Of a DNA stretch of 22,338 nucleotides, positions 14,471 through 22,046 are shown piece by piece; positions within the stretch are counted from its first letter, which is position 1; each line of letters starts with the position of its first letter. The stretch is from Candidatus Tectimicrobiota bacterium (lineage in GTDB: Bacteria; JACPSX01). Under the pieces are notes generated by a model, which did not search any database, was not told where the DNA came from, and saw only the letters and a list, made by a program, of their open reading frames with translations. Location: assembly GCA_016193065.1 (NCBI GenBank), contig JACPSX010000058.1, positions 1 through 22,338 on the forward strand, in the 5' to 3' direction. The position numbers and the translations under genes were made by a program.

Positions 14471-15250
14471 ATGGACGCCAACGATAAGGTCCTGCGCTGG
14501 AACATTCACTACCGGCTCCAGCACGTCCTCATGTTCACGAGCTTCATCATCCTGGTGTTGACCGGGATTCCCCTGAAATACGCCGGCCTGGGGGTCTCCC
14601 GGGTTTTCATGAACCTGTGGGGCGGCCCGGAGATGGCCTCCACCGTGCACCGGACTGCGGCCGTGGTCATGATCATCTCTTGCGCCTATCACCTGGTTTA
14701 TCTCGGCTGGAGAATGTGGAAAGGCATCTTCTCCCCGGATATGATCCCGAGCTTCAAGGATCTGCGAGACCTCTACGACAACATCCGCTTCTACCTGGGC
14801 CTTGCTCGCCGGCCCCCTCTGTTCGGACGCTTCACGTACTGGGAGAAGTTCGATTACTGGGCCGTTTTCTGGGGCATCTTCATCATGGTGGGCTCCGGGC
14901 TTGTGCTCTGGTTTCCCGTCGAAACGGTGCGCTTTTTCCCGGTCTGGGCCCTCGGGATCGCGAAGGTGGCCCACAGCGATGAGGCTCTGCTGGCGGCCCT
15001 GGCCATTTTCATCTGGCATTTCTACAACGTGCACCTGAGGCCGGAAATTTTCCCCATGAACTGGGTATGGATCACGGGAACCATCACCCGCAGAGAGCTG
15101 AAGGAGAAATACCCGCTGGAGTACGAGCGCCTGCGCCTCCAGGAGGCGTTGGGTGCCCAGCGTCCAACCGGTATCCCTCCTCAAGAGCCGGAGGCTGTCG
15201 CTTCCGCCAAAAGAGGCGGGACCGAATCGGGTTCCGAGCAGGGGATCTGA
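14471..15250 (+). CDS. Di-haem cytochrome b (CbcB-like quinol-oxidising subunit)
   Basis: The 259-residue protein has four transmembrane helices (about 16-35, 58-80, 127-149 and 171-190) with histidines placed for two b haems: His18, His60, His74, His168, His183 and His188. Recognisable blocks are IHYRLQHVLMFTSF, STVHRTAAVVMI and KVAHSDEALLAALAIFIWHF. This is the cytochrome b561/FdnI/HydC-type fold that oxidises menaquinol and hands electrons to a partner cytochrome c. The partner is the seven-haem protein 72 bases upstream. The close paralogue at 21158-21997 shares the AKVAHSxEGLLA...IWHxY block and the FPM motif after it. ATG 14471 is preferred over GTG 14462 because GGGGGGTG precedes it at good distance. 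The C-terminal 50 residues are polar and probably cytoplasmic. Confidence 0.87.
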   Translation: MDANDKVLRWNIHYRLQHVLMFTSFIILVLTGIPLKYAGLGVSRVFMNLWGGPEMASTVHRTAAVVMIISCAYHLVYLGWRMWKGIFSPDMIPSFKDLRDLYDNIRFYLGLARRPPLFGRFTYWEKFDYWAVFWGIFIMVGSGLVLWFPVETVRFFPVWALGIAKVAHSDEALLAALAIFIWHFYNVHLRPEIFPMNWVWITGTITRRELKEKYPLEYERLRLQEALGAQRPTGIPPQEPEAVASAKRGGTESGSEQGI

Positions 15251-15253
15251 GGG

Positions 15254-16228
15254 ATGATTTTGGATCTCTATGTGCAGATGGTGTTGCACTCGGCGGTGAG
15301 CGCTTTGGGGGTGGAGGCCTTACTCGTGCTGTGGAGCGTTCGGGAACCGGCTCAGCGCTGGCGCTACCGGCTGCTGGCCCTGTTGCTACCGGTGCTCACA
15401 GTTCCTGCCTTTCGTCTTCTGGATCCTTCCTGGGGCAGCCCGGCGTTCCGGGCTGGAGAGGCCCTCTTTGACAGCAGGCGCTGGCTCGAGTTGAGAGTGG
15501 GAGGCGTGACGGGCCGGGTGGCCGTCATGGCCGTGTTTGCGACCAGCACCCTTGGTTTTTTTCTGCAAGAGGTGAGACCGCTGATCCGGGAGCTCTGGCA
15601 GGAGAAATCGCCGCGCCGGGCGCCTGCAGAGTTTCCCGACCTGGCTTCCGCTCTGGCCTCTTGGCGGAACATCTCCCCGGGGGAGAGCCCGGCCATTGAA
15701 ATCATCGATGCCGAGGAACCCATGAGCAAATGTAAAGGGGGGAAGCATGCTGCGGTCGTCCTTTCCTCGGGACTTCTGAACCGGGTCGATAAGAAGGAAC
15801 TGCTCAGCATTCTGGCCCACGAAGGCGCCCACCTTCGCAAGAGGGATCACCAGTATGGCTGGGCCCTGTTGTTTCTTCGTATCCTGCACGCTGCCAACCC
15901 GATCGGGCTCCTGGTGTTCCGTAAGCTGGGCGAGGAAAATGAGAATTGGTGCGATGACCTCTCCGTGGCTGCTACCGGGGACCCACTTTCCCTGGCTTCC
16001 GCCCTGGTCCATGTCTACCGCGGAACCTTGACGAACGACCAGCATTCCCTGGAATGGTACCGGAGCGGCGGTAGAGCTCTGGGAGCCAGGGCACGGGAGG
16101 CGGTGATTGTGGCCCGGATCGAGAGGCTTATGAAACCCCGGCCCGCCGGCAGCAGCAGGCAATTGGAACCCTGGCGCATGGGCGTTGCCGGGGTATCCCT
16201 GACAACCCTCCTGTTTCGGGTGGTGTGA
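15254..16228 (+). CDS. M56-family (BlaR1-like) membrane zinc metalloprotease
   Basis: 324 residues with three N-terminal hydrophobic helices (about 5-28, 39-57 and 86-104), a cytoplasmic zone, and the gluzincin-like motif HEGAH (189-193) followed by LRKRDHQYGWALLFLRILHAANPIG and EENENWCDDLSV, which match the HExxH and ExxxCDD signature of peptidase family M56. BlaR1/MecR1 relatives cleave a cytoplasmic repressor after a periplasmic signal. Here there is no beta-lactam sensor domain and no BlaI-like repressor gene. The gene follows cytochrome b by 3 bases and overlaps the next gene, so it belongs to the respiratory operon. Its target is unknown; candidates are the adjacent membrane protein or a regulator elsewhere. 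Active-site residues appear intact. Confidence 0.82.
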   Translation: MILDLYVQMVLHSAVSALGVEALLVLWSVREPAQRWRYRLLALLLPVLTVPAFRLLDPSWGSPAFRAGEALFDSRRWLELRVGGVTGRVAVMAVFATSTLGFFLQEVRPLIRELWQEKSPRRAPAEFPDLASALASWRNISPGESPAIEIIDAEEPMSKCKGGKHAAVVLSSGLLNRVDKKELLSILAHEGAHLRKRDHQYGWALLFLRILHAANPIGLLVFRKLGEENENWCDDLSVAATGDPLSLASALVHVYRGTLTNDQHSLEWYRSGGRALGARAREAVIVARIERLMKPRPAGSSRQLEPWRMGVAGVSLTTLLFRVV

Positions 16229-16791
16229 GGATGGTCCCTGCGGTGGTTCGAGAGGTCGGCAGATCGGTGGTGGCGATAGCGGCCGTCCTGGGAGGAATTG
16301 CCGTTCTGTTGTCAGGGCTCAACCGCGTTCCCGTAGTCCTGCAGCCCGAGGTCTCCCACCGATTCAAAGATTTTTCCGGGGTGCGGGAGGCCGAGCGGGA
16401 ACTAAAGACAAAGATCTGGATCCCGGCCTATTTCCCGGACTATCTGAGCTGGCCTCCGGCCCTGGTCCGGGTGGAAAAAGGAGAACCCCCTGTCGTGGTC
16501 CTGGGCATCTTGCGCAACCCTCAGCATGACCTGTCCCTCCTCCTGCTGCAGTCTCTGGGCAAAGGAGATTGGCAGGCTCTGTCGGTTCCCGCCGTAACCA
16601 GCGTGGTGGAAACACGCCAGGTAGCGCTCAAAAAATCCAGGGCCATTTTGTCCCGGACAATGGATGGCAGCGGGCAGATTTGGACTCGACTGCAATGGGA
16701 GAGCGCGTCTCGACGCTTCCTCCTCATTGGTCAGTCCTCCACCGAGGAACTCCTGCGGATCGCTGGCAGCATGGGAGGGGCGGATCAGTGA
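16225..16791 (+). CDS. Membrane-anchored protein of unknown function next to the M56 protease
   Basis: 188 residues: one N-terminal hydrophobic segment (about 10-30) that could be a signal anchor, then a soluble domain of mixed strands and helices (KIWIPAYFPDYLSWPPALVR, PPVVVLGILRNPQHDLSLLL, FLLIGQSSTEELLRIA). No cysteine pairs or haem motifs are present. The IPAYFPDYL...W pattern resembles periplasmic domains of anti-sigma or outer-membrane-lipoprotein-sensing proteins, but this likeness is too weak for a name. The GTG start overlaps the M56 stop, and the stop overlaps the kinase start (GTGA), so it is translationally coupled to both. It could be the protease's partner or substrate, or a modulator of the kinase. 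An ATG at 16231 is an alternative start. Confidence 0.7.
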   Translation: MRMVPAVVREVGRSVVAIAAVLGGIAVLLSGLNRVPVVLQPEVSHRFKDFSGVREAERELKTKIWIPAYFPDYLSWPPALVRVEKGEPPVVVLGILRNPQHDLSLLLLQSLGKGDWQALSVPAVTSVVETRQVALKKSRAILSRTMDGSGQIWTRLQWESASRRFLLIGQSSTEELLRIAGSMGGADQ

Positions 16792-18695
16792 AGGGCGCGC
16801 GTCTGCGACAGCCTTGGAGCCTTAGAGGCCGGGTTCTCTTCCTGGTGAGTGTGGGGATGCTTGTGGTCTTCGCGCTGATCGGGGTGTCAAGCTACATGAG
16901 TATGAGGGAGAGTTCGAAACAAATCCTCCAAGAACGCCTGCGCCTCGCCCAAACGGCCGCGGCTCACCTGGATTTCATCTTGCAGGAGAACTTAAACCGT
17001 CTGGTGGACATCCCCTTTGCCCGCGGGTTTGACCTCGGAGATCGCAACTGGGGGCCCGAAAGGGAATCTCTGCGGGATGCTTACCTCCACTCGATCTTTA
17101 CGGGGGGCATTTACCTGCTGGGTTCGGACGGCCAAATTCTGATCCGGGAACCGCAAGGGGCGGGACCGGTACGGCGGGATTTCCTCTCTTTTGCCCCTGT
17201 CGCCAAGGCATTTCAGGAGGGCAGACTCTACCTGACGGATCTTCTGCCGGGAGCCCCCGAAGGACGCTATGTGATTTGGGCTCTGGTGCCGGTCCGGGGT
17301 CGGGCGGGAGAAGAGAGGGGGGCTCTGATCGGGGAGATTGATCCGGGAGCACCGCGGCTTCAGGAAGCCATTGCGACGGTGCAGTTGGGGAAGTCGGGGT
17401 ATATCGACGTCGTGGATAGCTCGGGTTTGGTCTTGGCCTCCACCCGGCTCGAGCGTCTGTTCTCGGCGGGAGACCACCGGGAAACTCTCAGCGGCCTGCT
17501 GCGCGCCCGCCAGCCGCAGGTCGGGGCCTGTCATGACTGCCACACGAGCACTCACTTGGGGGAAAGGGAAACCGAGATCATGGCTTTCTCCCCGCTGCGG
17601 GCCGCCTCCTGGGGGATCAACATCCGGCAGCCGGAGCGGGAATTGGGGACGTCTCCGTCCCTGTGGGGCTGGCGCGTTGCCGGCATGGGCACTGTCCTCA
17701 TGATCATGGCTCTGATCGTGGGGTGGGGGACCTCTCAAAGCATCCTGAAACCAACCGCAACCCTAACCCGGGCGGCCCGGCAGATCGCCAGCGGGGATCT
17801 GAATTCCCCGATTCCCAACTTGGGCAGTGATGAGATTGGAGAACTGGGGCACTGTTTTGAAGCCATGCGGCTTCGTCTGAAGGAGTCGATCGAAGAAGTC
17901 CGGGAGTGGAACCGCCAGCTCGAACGCCGGGTGGCGGAGAGGACACTGGAGTTGGAGGAGCGCAACCGGGAGCTTTCCCGGCTCCTGCGGGAAAACGCCG
18001 CCCTCTACGCCCAGGTGCGGGAGAAAGAAGAGTTGCGGGGAGAACTGCTGCACAAGGTCATTGTCGCCCAGGAGGAGGAGCGCAAACGGATTTCCAGAGA
18101 ACTTCACGATGAGACCAGCCAGTCCCTGACGGCTCTCATCCTCTCCCTGGAAGCGGCATTGGCTGCGCTGCGGGGGGGGGAGGCCCGGGAACGGGTCTCG
18201 GCGAGCAAGGATCTGGCTCTGAAATCTCTGGAAGGGGTACACCAGCTCATTGCCGGCCTGCGCCCCTCGGTTTTGGATGACCTGGGACTCCAGGCCGCTT
18301 TGCGCTGGATAGCGGAACAGACCCTAACCCCTGCACAGGTGTCTCTGCACTACGAGGTGGCCGGGACCGAGCGCCGTCTGCCGACTGAGGTAGAGACCGT
18401 GGTCTTCCGCGTCGTTCAGGAGGCCATCACCAACGTCGTTCGACACGCGAGGGCGGAGACTGTCATGGTCTCTCTGGAGTTTAACGAGGATGCGGTAGCC
18501 GTGGACATTGAGGACGATGGACGGGGATTCAATGTCCGGGAGGGCATGAAGCTGGGTGAAGGAGGCCGGGGTTGGGGACTCATGGGGATGCAGGAGCGCG
18601 TTGCCCTGTGCGGTGGCGAACTTGTGATTGATTCCGCCCCCGGCAGAGGAACGCGGGTCCGGCTCGCCATCCCTGTCCCGGCGGGGGTGTGCTGA
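16788..18695 (+). CDS. NarL-type sensor kinase with a haem-c motif in its periplasmic domain
   Basis: 635 residues: TM1 (about 14-35), a large periplasmic dCache-like sensor domain (36-293), TM2 (294-314), HAMP (315-369), a long coiled coil (365-425), HisKA_3 with phospho-accepting His440 (EERKRISRELHDETSQSL), and an HATPase (about 520-630; EAITNVVRHA, DDGRGF, GWGLMGMQER). The sensor domain contains CHDCH at 248-252, a complete CXXCH motif, shortly after the GKSGYIDVVDSSGLVLAS strand of the second Cache unit. Periplasmic sensor domains with covalent haem c are known from Geobacter (GSU0582, GSU0935). A redox- or gas-sensing role is inferred. GTG 16788 is chosen because it forms GTGA with the previous stop and follows GGGAGGGG. 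The partner regulator starts one base after its stop. Confidence 0.9.
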   Translation: MKGARLRQPWSLRGRVLFLVSVGMLVVFALIGVSSYMSMRESSKQILQERLRLAQTAAAHLDFILQENLNRLVDIPFARGFDLGDRNWGPERESLRDAYLHSIFTGGIYLLGSDGQILIREPQGAGPVRRDFLSFAPVAKAFQEGRLYLTDLLPGAPEGRYVIWALVPVRGRAGEERGALIGEIDPGAPRLQEAIATVQLGKSGYIDVVDSSGLVLASTRLERLFSAGDHRETLSGLLRARQPQVGACHDCHTSTHLGERETEIMAFSPLRAASWGINIRQPERELGTSPSLWGWRVAGMGTVLMIMALIVGWGTSQSILKPTATLTRAARQIASGDLNSPIPNLGSDEIGELGHCFEAMRLRLKESIEEVREWNRQLERRVAERTLELEERNRELSRLLRENAALYAQVREKEELRGELLHKVIVAQEEERKRISRELHDETSQSLTALILSLEAALAALRGGEARERVSASKDLALKSLEGVHQLIAGLRPSVLDDLGLQAALRWIAEQTLTPAQVSLHYEVAGTERRLPTEVETVVFRVVQEAITNVVRHARAETVMVSLEFNEDAVAVDIEDDGRGFNVREGMKLGEGGRGWGLMGMQERVALCGGELVIDSAPGRGTRVRLAIPVPAGVC

Positions 18696-18696
18696 A

Positions 18697-19350
18697 ATGG
18701 CAAAGATTCGGGTAATCATCGCCGATGATCACGCCCTGCTCCGAGAGGGGATCAAAGCTCTGCTGGGGGCTTTCACGGACATTGAGGTGGTTGGGGAAGC
18801 CTGCGACGGAAGAGAAGCCATCGAGAAGGTGAAGGCACTGAGCCCTCATGTGGTTTTGATGGATATTGCCATGCCGGGGCTGGGAGGCCTTGAGGCCACC
18901 CTGGAGATTCGGAAGATTGCCCCCGAGACACGCATCTTGATCCTGACCCAGTACGACAACAAAGAGTACGTTTATCGTTTTCTAAAGGCCGGAGCGGCCG
19001 GCTACGTTCTCAAGAAAGCGGCAGCCGCTGAACTGGTGGACGCGATCCGGGCCACCTACCGGGGAGAAGCTTTCCTGCACCCGGCCATCGCCCAGGAGGT
19101 GATCTCGGGGTTCCTGAACCACCGGGAACCGGGAGACGGGGACACCTACGAGAGCCTCACAGACCGTGAAAAACAGGTCTTTAAGCTGGTGGCGGAGGGG
19201 TACACAAACCGCGAGATTGCCGAGTCCTTGGGGATCAGCGTGAAGACAGCCATGGCCCACCGCACCAACGTGATGCAAAAGCTTGGGTTTCATAATCGCA
19301 CGGAACTGGTGAAATACGCGATCCAGAGGGGCGTGATCCGGGTGGAGTAA
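18697..19350 (+). CDS. NarL/FixJ-type response regulator, partner of the haem-motif kinase
   Basis: 217 residues: receiver domain with DDH at 10-12, phospho-acceptor Asp56 (VVLMDIAMPG) and the conserved lysine in VLKKAAAAELV, then a LuxR-type helix-turn-helix (about 150-210: LTDREKQVFKLVAEGYTNREIAESLGIS). It starts one base after the kinase stop, with GGGGGTG upstream of the ATG. It should act on sigma-70-type promoters, unlike the two NtrC-type regulators in the window. Likely targets are nearby respiratory genes, for example the module beginning at 19494, but no binding site can be assigned from the sequence. Confidence 0.93.
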   Translation: MAKIRVIIADDHALLREGIKALLGAFTDIEVVGEACDGREAIEKVKALSPHVVLMDIAMPGLGGLEATLEIRKIAPETRILILTQYDNKEYVYRFLKAGAAGYVLKKAAAAELVDAIRATYRGEAFLHPAIAQEVISGFLNHREPGDGDTYESLTDREKQVFKLVAEGYTNREIAESLGISVKTAMAHRTNVMQKLGFHNRTELVKYAIQRGVIRVE

Positions 19351-19493
19351 GGCGAAAAACGGGGTCTTTTCGGCTTGGAATTAGGGTCCCCGCCCGATGG
19401 GGAAGAGCGGAACAGGGCGATACATTGGAGATGAGAAGAGAAGAGGTCAACCCCAGTAGGGGGGAGTGAGGGTGGCCGGAAAGGAGTACCGCC

Positions 19494-19958
19494 ATGATCC
19501 GCTACGAAGCAGGTGAGCTGGTGAAAAGGGGGTTCTACTTCAATCAATCCTCGGCCGAGTTTACCCGGGTAAGCACTCCCTGGGGAAATCTCCCCTGGGA
19601 CGCCAGCGGGGAATTTATCCGGGTTCCGGGGATCCTGGTAGTGGCTCTGGCCCCCGTGCTGGGCGGACTGTTCGTCATGTTCCTCCCCTTTATCGCCTTT
19701 GCCATGGTCCTTGGCCTTGCGGCGAAGGGATTTGGGAGGGCGGGCCAGTGGCTCAGCCACAAGGTGTTGGCCATGTTGATTCCGCAGTGGAGGCCCGGAG
19801 AAGCGTACCTGGCGCGCCTGGGGACCCGCCGCCAGAAAAAAGCGGAGAAGGGAAGCGGAGAAGGAAACGATCTGGGGACTCCAAAAGAGCATGAAGCGGA
19901 GCCCAGGATTGAGGATCTGGCCCGGGAAATCGAGCGCAAGCGCCAAGGGGGGCAGTAG
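19494..19958 (+). CDS. Membrane protein of unknown function heading the second cytochrome module
   Basis: 154 residues. A polar N-terminus (MIRYEAGELVKRGFYFNQSS, then STPWGNLPWDASGEFIRVPG) precedes a hydrophobic region (about 46-80) that can make one long or two short helices, followed by a highly charged tail with a predicted coil (RIEDLAREIERKRQ). The tail is probably cytoplasmic. No haem motif or catalytic residues are seen and no family is assigned. AAGGAG lies eight bases before the ATG. It is 17 bases upstream of the nine-haem cytochrome and so probably forms part of that complex or its assembly, in the same position that the duplicated membrane protein at 12712 holds in the first module. 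Confidence 0.72.
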   Translation: MIRYEAGELVKRGFYFNQSSAEFTRVSTPWGNLPWDASGEFIRVPGILVVALAPVLGGLFVMFLPFIAFAMVLGLAAKGFGRAGQWLSHKVLAMLIPQWRPGEAYLARLGTRRQKKAEKGSGEGNDLGTPKEHEAEPRIEDLAREIERKRQGGQ

Positions 19959-19975
19959 GAATAGGAGACCGGTTC

Positions 19976-21139
19976 ATGGGAATTGCGGAGGCCCTGATTT
20001 CCCGGTTGGGGTCCTTGAGAAGGATGAAGAGATGGTTGTGGCAGAGGAGGCGGATCCTCTGCTTGGCGGCGGGGGGAGCGGCTATGGTCCTGCTGGGGTT
20101 GCCCCCCCTTCCAGTGGGACCTCCCCCGCCGTTCTTCCCTCAAGCTGTAGCGGCCTCAGGACAGTCCGACGTGGAGGCCTGTCTGGGGTGTCACGGCTCT
20201 GACGGCCTGACCCTGTCCTTTCCCAGCGGGGAAACCGTCTCTCTGCTGGTGAACCCGCAAAAGTTCGCGACCTCAGTACACGGCAGGATCCTCAATTGCA
20301 CCGATTGCCATACGGGCATCCAGGAGGTGCCGCACCCCCAGCCCAAGGTGAAAAGTCACCGGGAATATTCTCTGGCCCAGTATGAAAGCTGCAAGCGCTG
20401 CCATTTTGCGAATTACACGAAGACGCTGGATAGCGTCCATTTTGACCTGATGTCCAGAGGGGACGTGAGGGCTCCGGTCTGCATGGATTGCCATGGGGCC
20501 CACGACATCCGCAAGGCCGGAGAACCCCGGGCGAGAATCTCTCAGACCTGTGCCCGTTGCCACGGGGAGATCAACGAGAGCTACAGCCGCAGCGTGCACG
20601 GGAAAGCCATTCTGAACGGGGAGAATTCCGACGTGCCGGTCTGCACCGATTGCCACCAGAGCCACAGCATTGAAGACCCCCGCACGGCCTCCTTCCGGCT
20701 CCGTATTCCTGAGCTGTGCGCGACCTGCCACAGCAATAAAGCTCTTATGAAGAAGTACGGGATCTCGACCGCCGTTCTGGATACGTACCTGGAGGACTTT
20801 CATGGGATGACGATAGCCCTCTACCGGAAGGAAGGGGTCACCAACAGGGCGCTGCAAGCGGTCTGCACGGACTGTCACGGGATTCACGATATCCAGCCCA
20901 CGGCCGGGCCCGGCTCTCTGGTGATGAAGGCCAACCTGGTGAAGGTATGCCAGAGGTGCCACGGCAATGTTTCCGAGAATTTTCCGGCTGCCTGGCTCTC
21001 CCATTACGAACCCAGCCCCAAAAAATTCCCGCTGGTTTATTACGTCAAGCTGTTGTACCGGATCTTCATCCCCTTTGTCATCGGGGGACTGATCCTCCAC
21101 ATCGCCCTCCACGTCTGGAGGATGGCCACAAACCGCTAA
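19976..21139 (+). CDS. Nine-haem c-type cytochrome, membrane-anchored
   Basis: 387 residues: N-terminal basic segment with a hydrophobic signal/anchor (about 27-45), nine CXXCH motifs (residues 69, 108, 139, 169, 192, 223, 248, 297 and 325), and a C-terminal transmembrane helix (about 361-381). Recurrent SVHG and DFHG histidines fit distal haem ligands. The C-terminal half, from KYGIST with TYLEDFHG through to the last haem and TM helix, follows the same plan as the seven-haem protein at 13463 (KYRLNT, TYQESFHG), so the two are paralogues. The next gene encodes its cytochrome b partner. The start at 19976 has AGGAG nine bases upstream; an internal ATG at 20024 (Met17) would give a shorter leader. 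Confidence 0.87.
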   Translation: MGIAEALISRLGSLRRMKRWLWQRRRILCLAAGGAAMVLLGLPPLPVGPPPPFFPQAVAASGQSDVEACLGCHGSDGLTLSFPSGETVSLLVNPQKFATSVHGRILNCTDCHTGIQEVPHPQPKVKSHREYSLAQYESCKRCHFANYTKTLDSVHFDLMSRGDVRAPVCMDCHGAHDIRKAGEPRARISQTCARCHGEINESYSRSVHGKAILNGENSDVPVCTDCHQSHSIEDPRTASFRLRIPELCATCHSNKALMKKYGISTAVLDTYLEDFHGMTIALYRKEGVTNRALQAVCTDCHGIHDIQPTAGPGSLVMKANLVKVCQRCHGNVSENFPAAWLSHYEPSPKKFPLVYYVKLLYRIFIPFVIGGLILHIALHVWRMATNR

Positions 21140-21157
21140 GGGATCGGAGAGGGCTCC

Positions 21158-21997
21158 ATGGAGAAAGTGGAAACCATGCTGGCCGAAAAGGAACCCGGAA
21201 CGCCCCAAGCCCCGGAGTTTTATGTGCGCTTCAACGTGCGCCAGCGTCTTGAGCATTTTTTCGTTATGTTCCTGTTCCTGGTGCTGGCCGTGACCGGCCT
21301 CCCCCAGAAGTTTTACCAGGCTTCCTGGGCCCAGTGGATCATCCTTTTCCTGGGCGGAATCGATTGGGTTCGGATCATCCACAGAGTTTCGGGAATTCTT
21401 TTTGCCTTCCTGGGCGTGGTGCACCTGGGGATGATTCTGGTCGGTGTGCTTCTTGGCCGGATCAAACCCATTCTCATCCCAACCCTGAAGGACTTTCGTG
21501 ATGCCGTCCAGCAGCTCCGTTACCACGTGGGGTTGACGGACGAGCACCCGCGGTTTGAGCGCTACGATTACAAGCAGAAATTCGAGTACTGGGGCCTGGT
21601 CTTTGGCGGCATGGTGATGATCACCACGGGGTTTATCCTCTATCTTCCCAACCTGGCGACCCGGTACCTGACCGGGGAGCTGATTCCGGCCGCCAAGGTC
21701 GCCCACAGCAACGAGGGGTTGCTGGCCTTCCTGGTCGTGATCATCTGGCATATGTATGGAACCCACTTTAACCCCGATGTCTTCCCCATGGATACCAGCA
21801 TCTTCACGGGAAAGATCTCGCGCGAGCGCATGCTGCATGAGCATCCGCTGGAGCTTCTTCGAATTTCCGCCGGCAGCCCCGAAGAAATGGAGCCCGGGAG
21901 AGATGGCGCTCACGAGCAGAGGGCGACGGCAAGCCCCGCGGCGGAACGGCAATCGGCCAACGCTCCTGATCGTGCCAAAGAGATAACGCCGGGATAG
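21158..21997 (+). CDS. Di-haem cytochrome b, partner of the nine-haem cytochrome
   Basis: 279 residues, four transmembrane helices (about 32-50, 72-100, 143-163 and 184-204), with candidate b-haem ligands His33, His75, His89, His183, His198 and His203. It aligns along its length with the cytochrome b at 14471-15250: both contain AKVAHSxE followed by GLLA or ALLA, then IWHxY, FPM and a TG(K/T)I motif. Predicted role is menaquinol oxidation with electron transfer to the nine-haem cytochrome encoded 18 bases upstream. GGAGAGGG precedes the ATG. The C-terminal tail beyond residue 240 is alanine- and glutamate-rich and probably disordered. It differs from its paralogue in a longer N-terminal extension before the first helix. 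Confidence 0.87.
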   Translation: MEKVETMLAEKEPGTPQAPEFYVRFNVRQRLEHFFVMFLFLVLAVTGLPQKFYQASWAQWIILFLGGIDWVRIIHRVSGILFAFLGVVHLGMILVGVLLGRIKPILIPTLKDFRDAVQQLRYHVGLTDEHPRFERYDYKQKFEYWGLVFGGMVMITTGFILYLPNLATRYLTGELIPAAKVAHSNEGLLAFLVVIIWHMYGTHFNPDVFPMDTSIFTGKISRERMLHEHPLELLRISAGSPEEMEPGRDGAHEQRATASPAAERQSANAPDRAKEITPG

Positions 21998-22003
21998 GCG
22001 CTG

Positions 22004-22046
22004 AAGGCCGGAGAAGCGCGGCGGCGCCGCTCTCCGAGGCGGCCTT
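22004..22046 (+). terminator. Nested GC hairpin after the second cytochrome b
   Basis: Three nested complementary pairs (AAGGCC/GGCCTT, GGAGA/TCTCC, GCGGC/GCCGC) form a long, slightly asymmetric stem starting 7 bases after the stop codon. No T run follows. It probably marks the 3' end of the operon mRNA, by termination or stabilisation. Confidence 0.5.
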
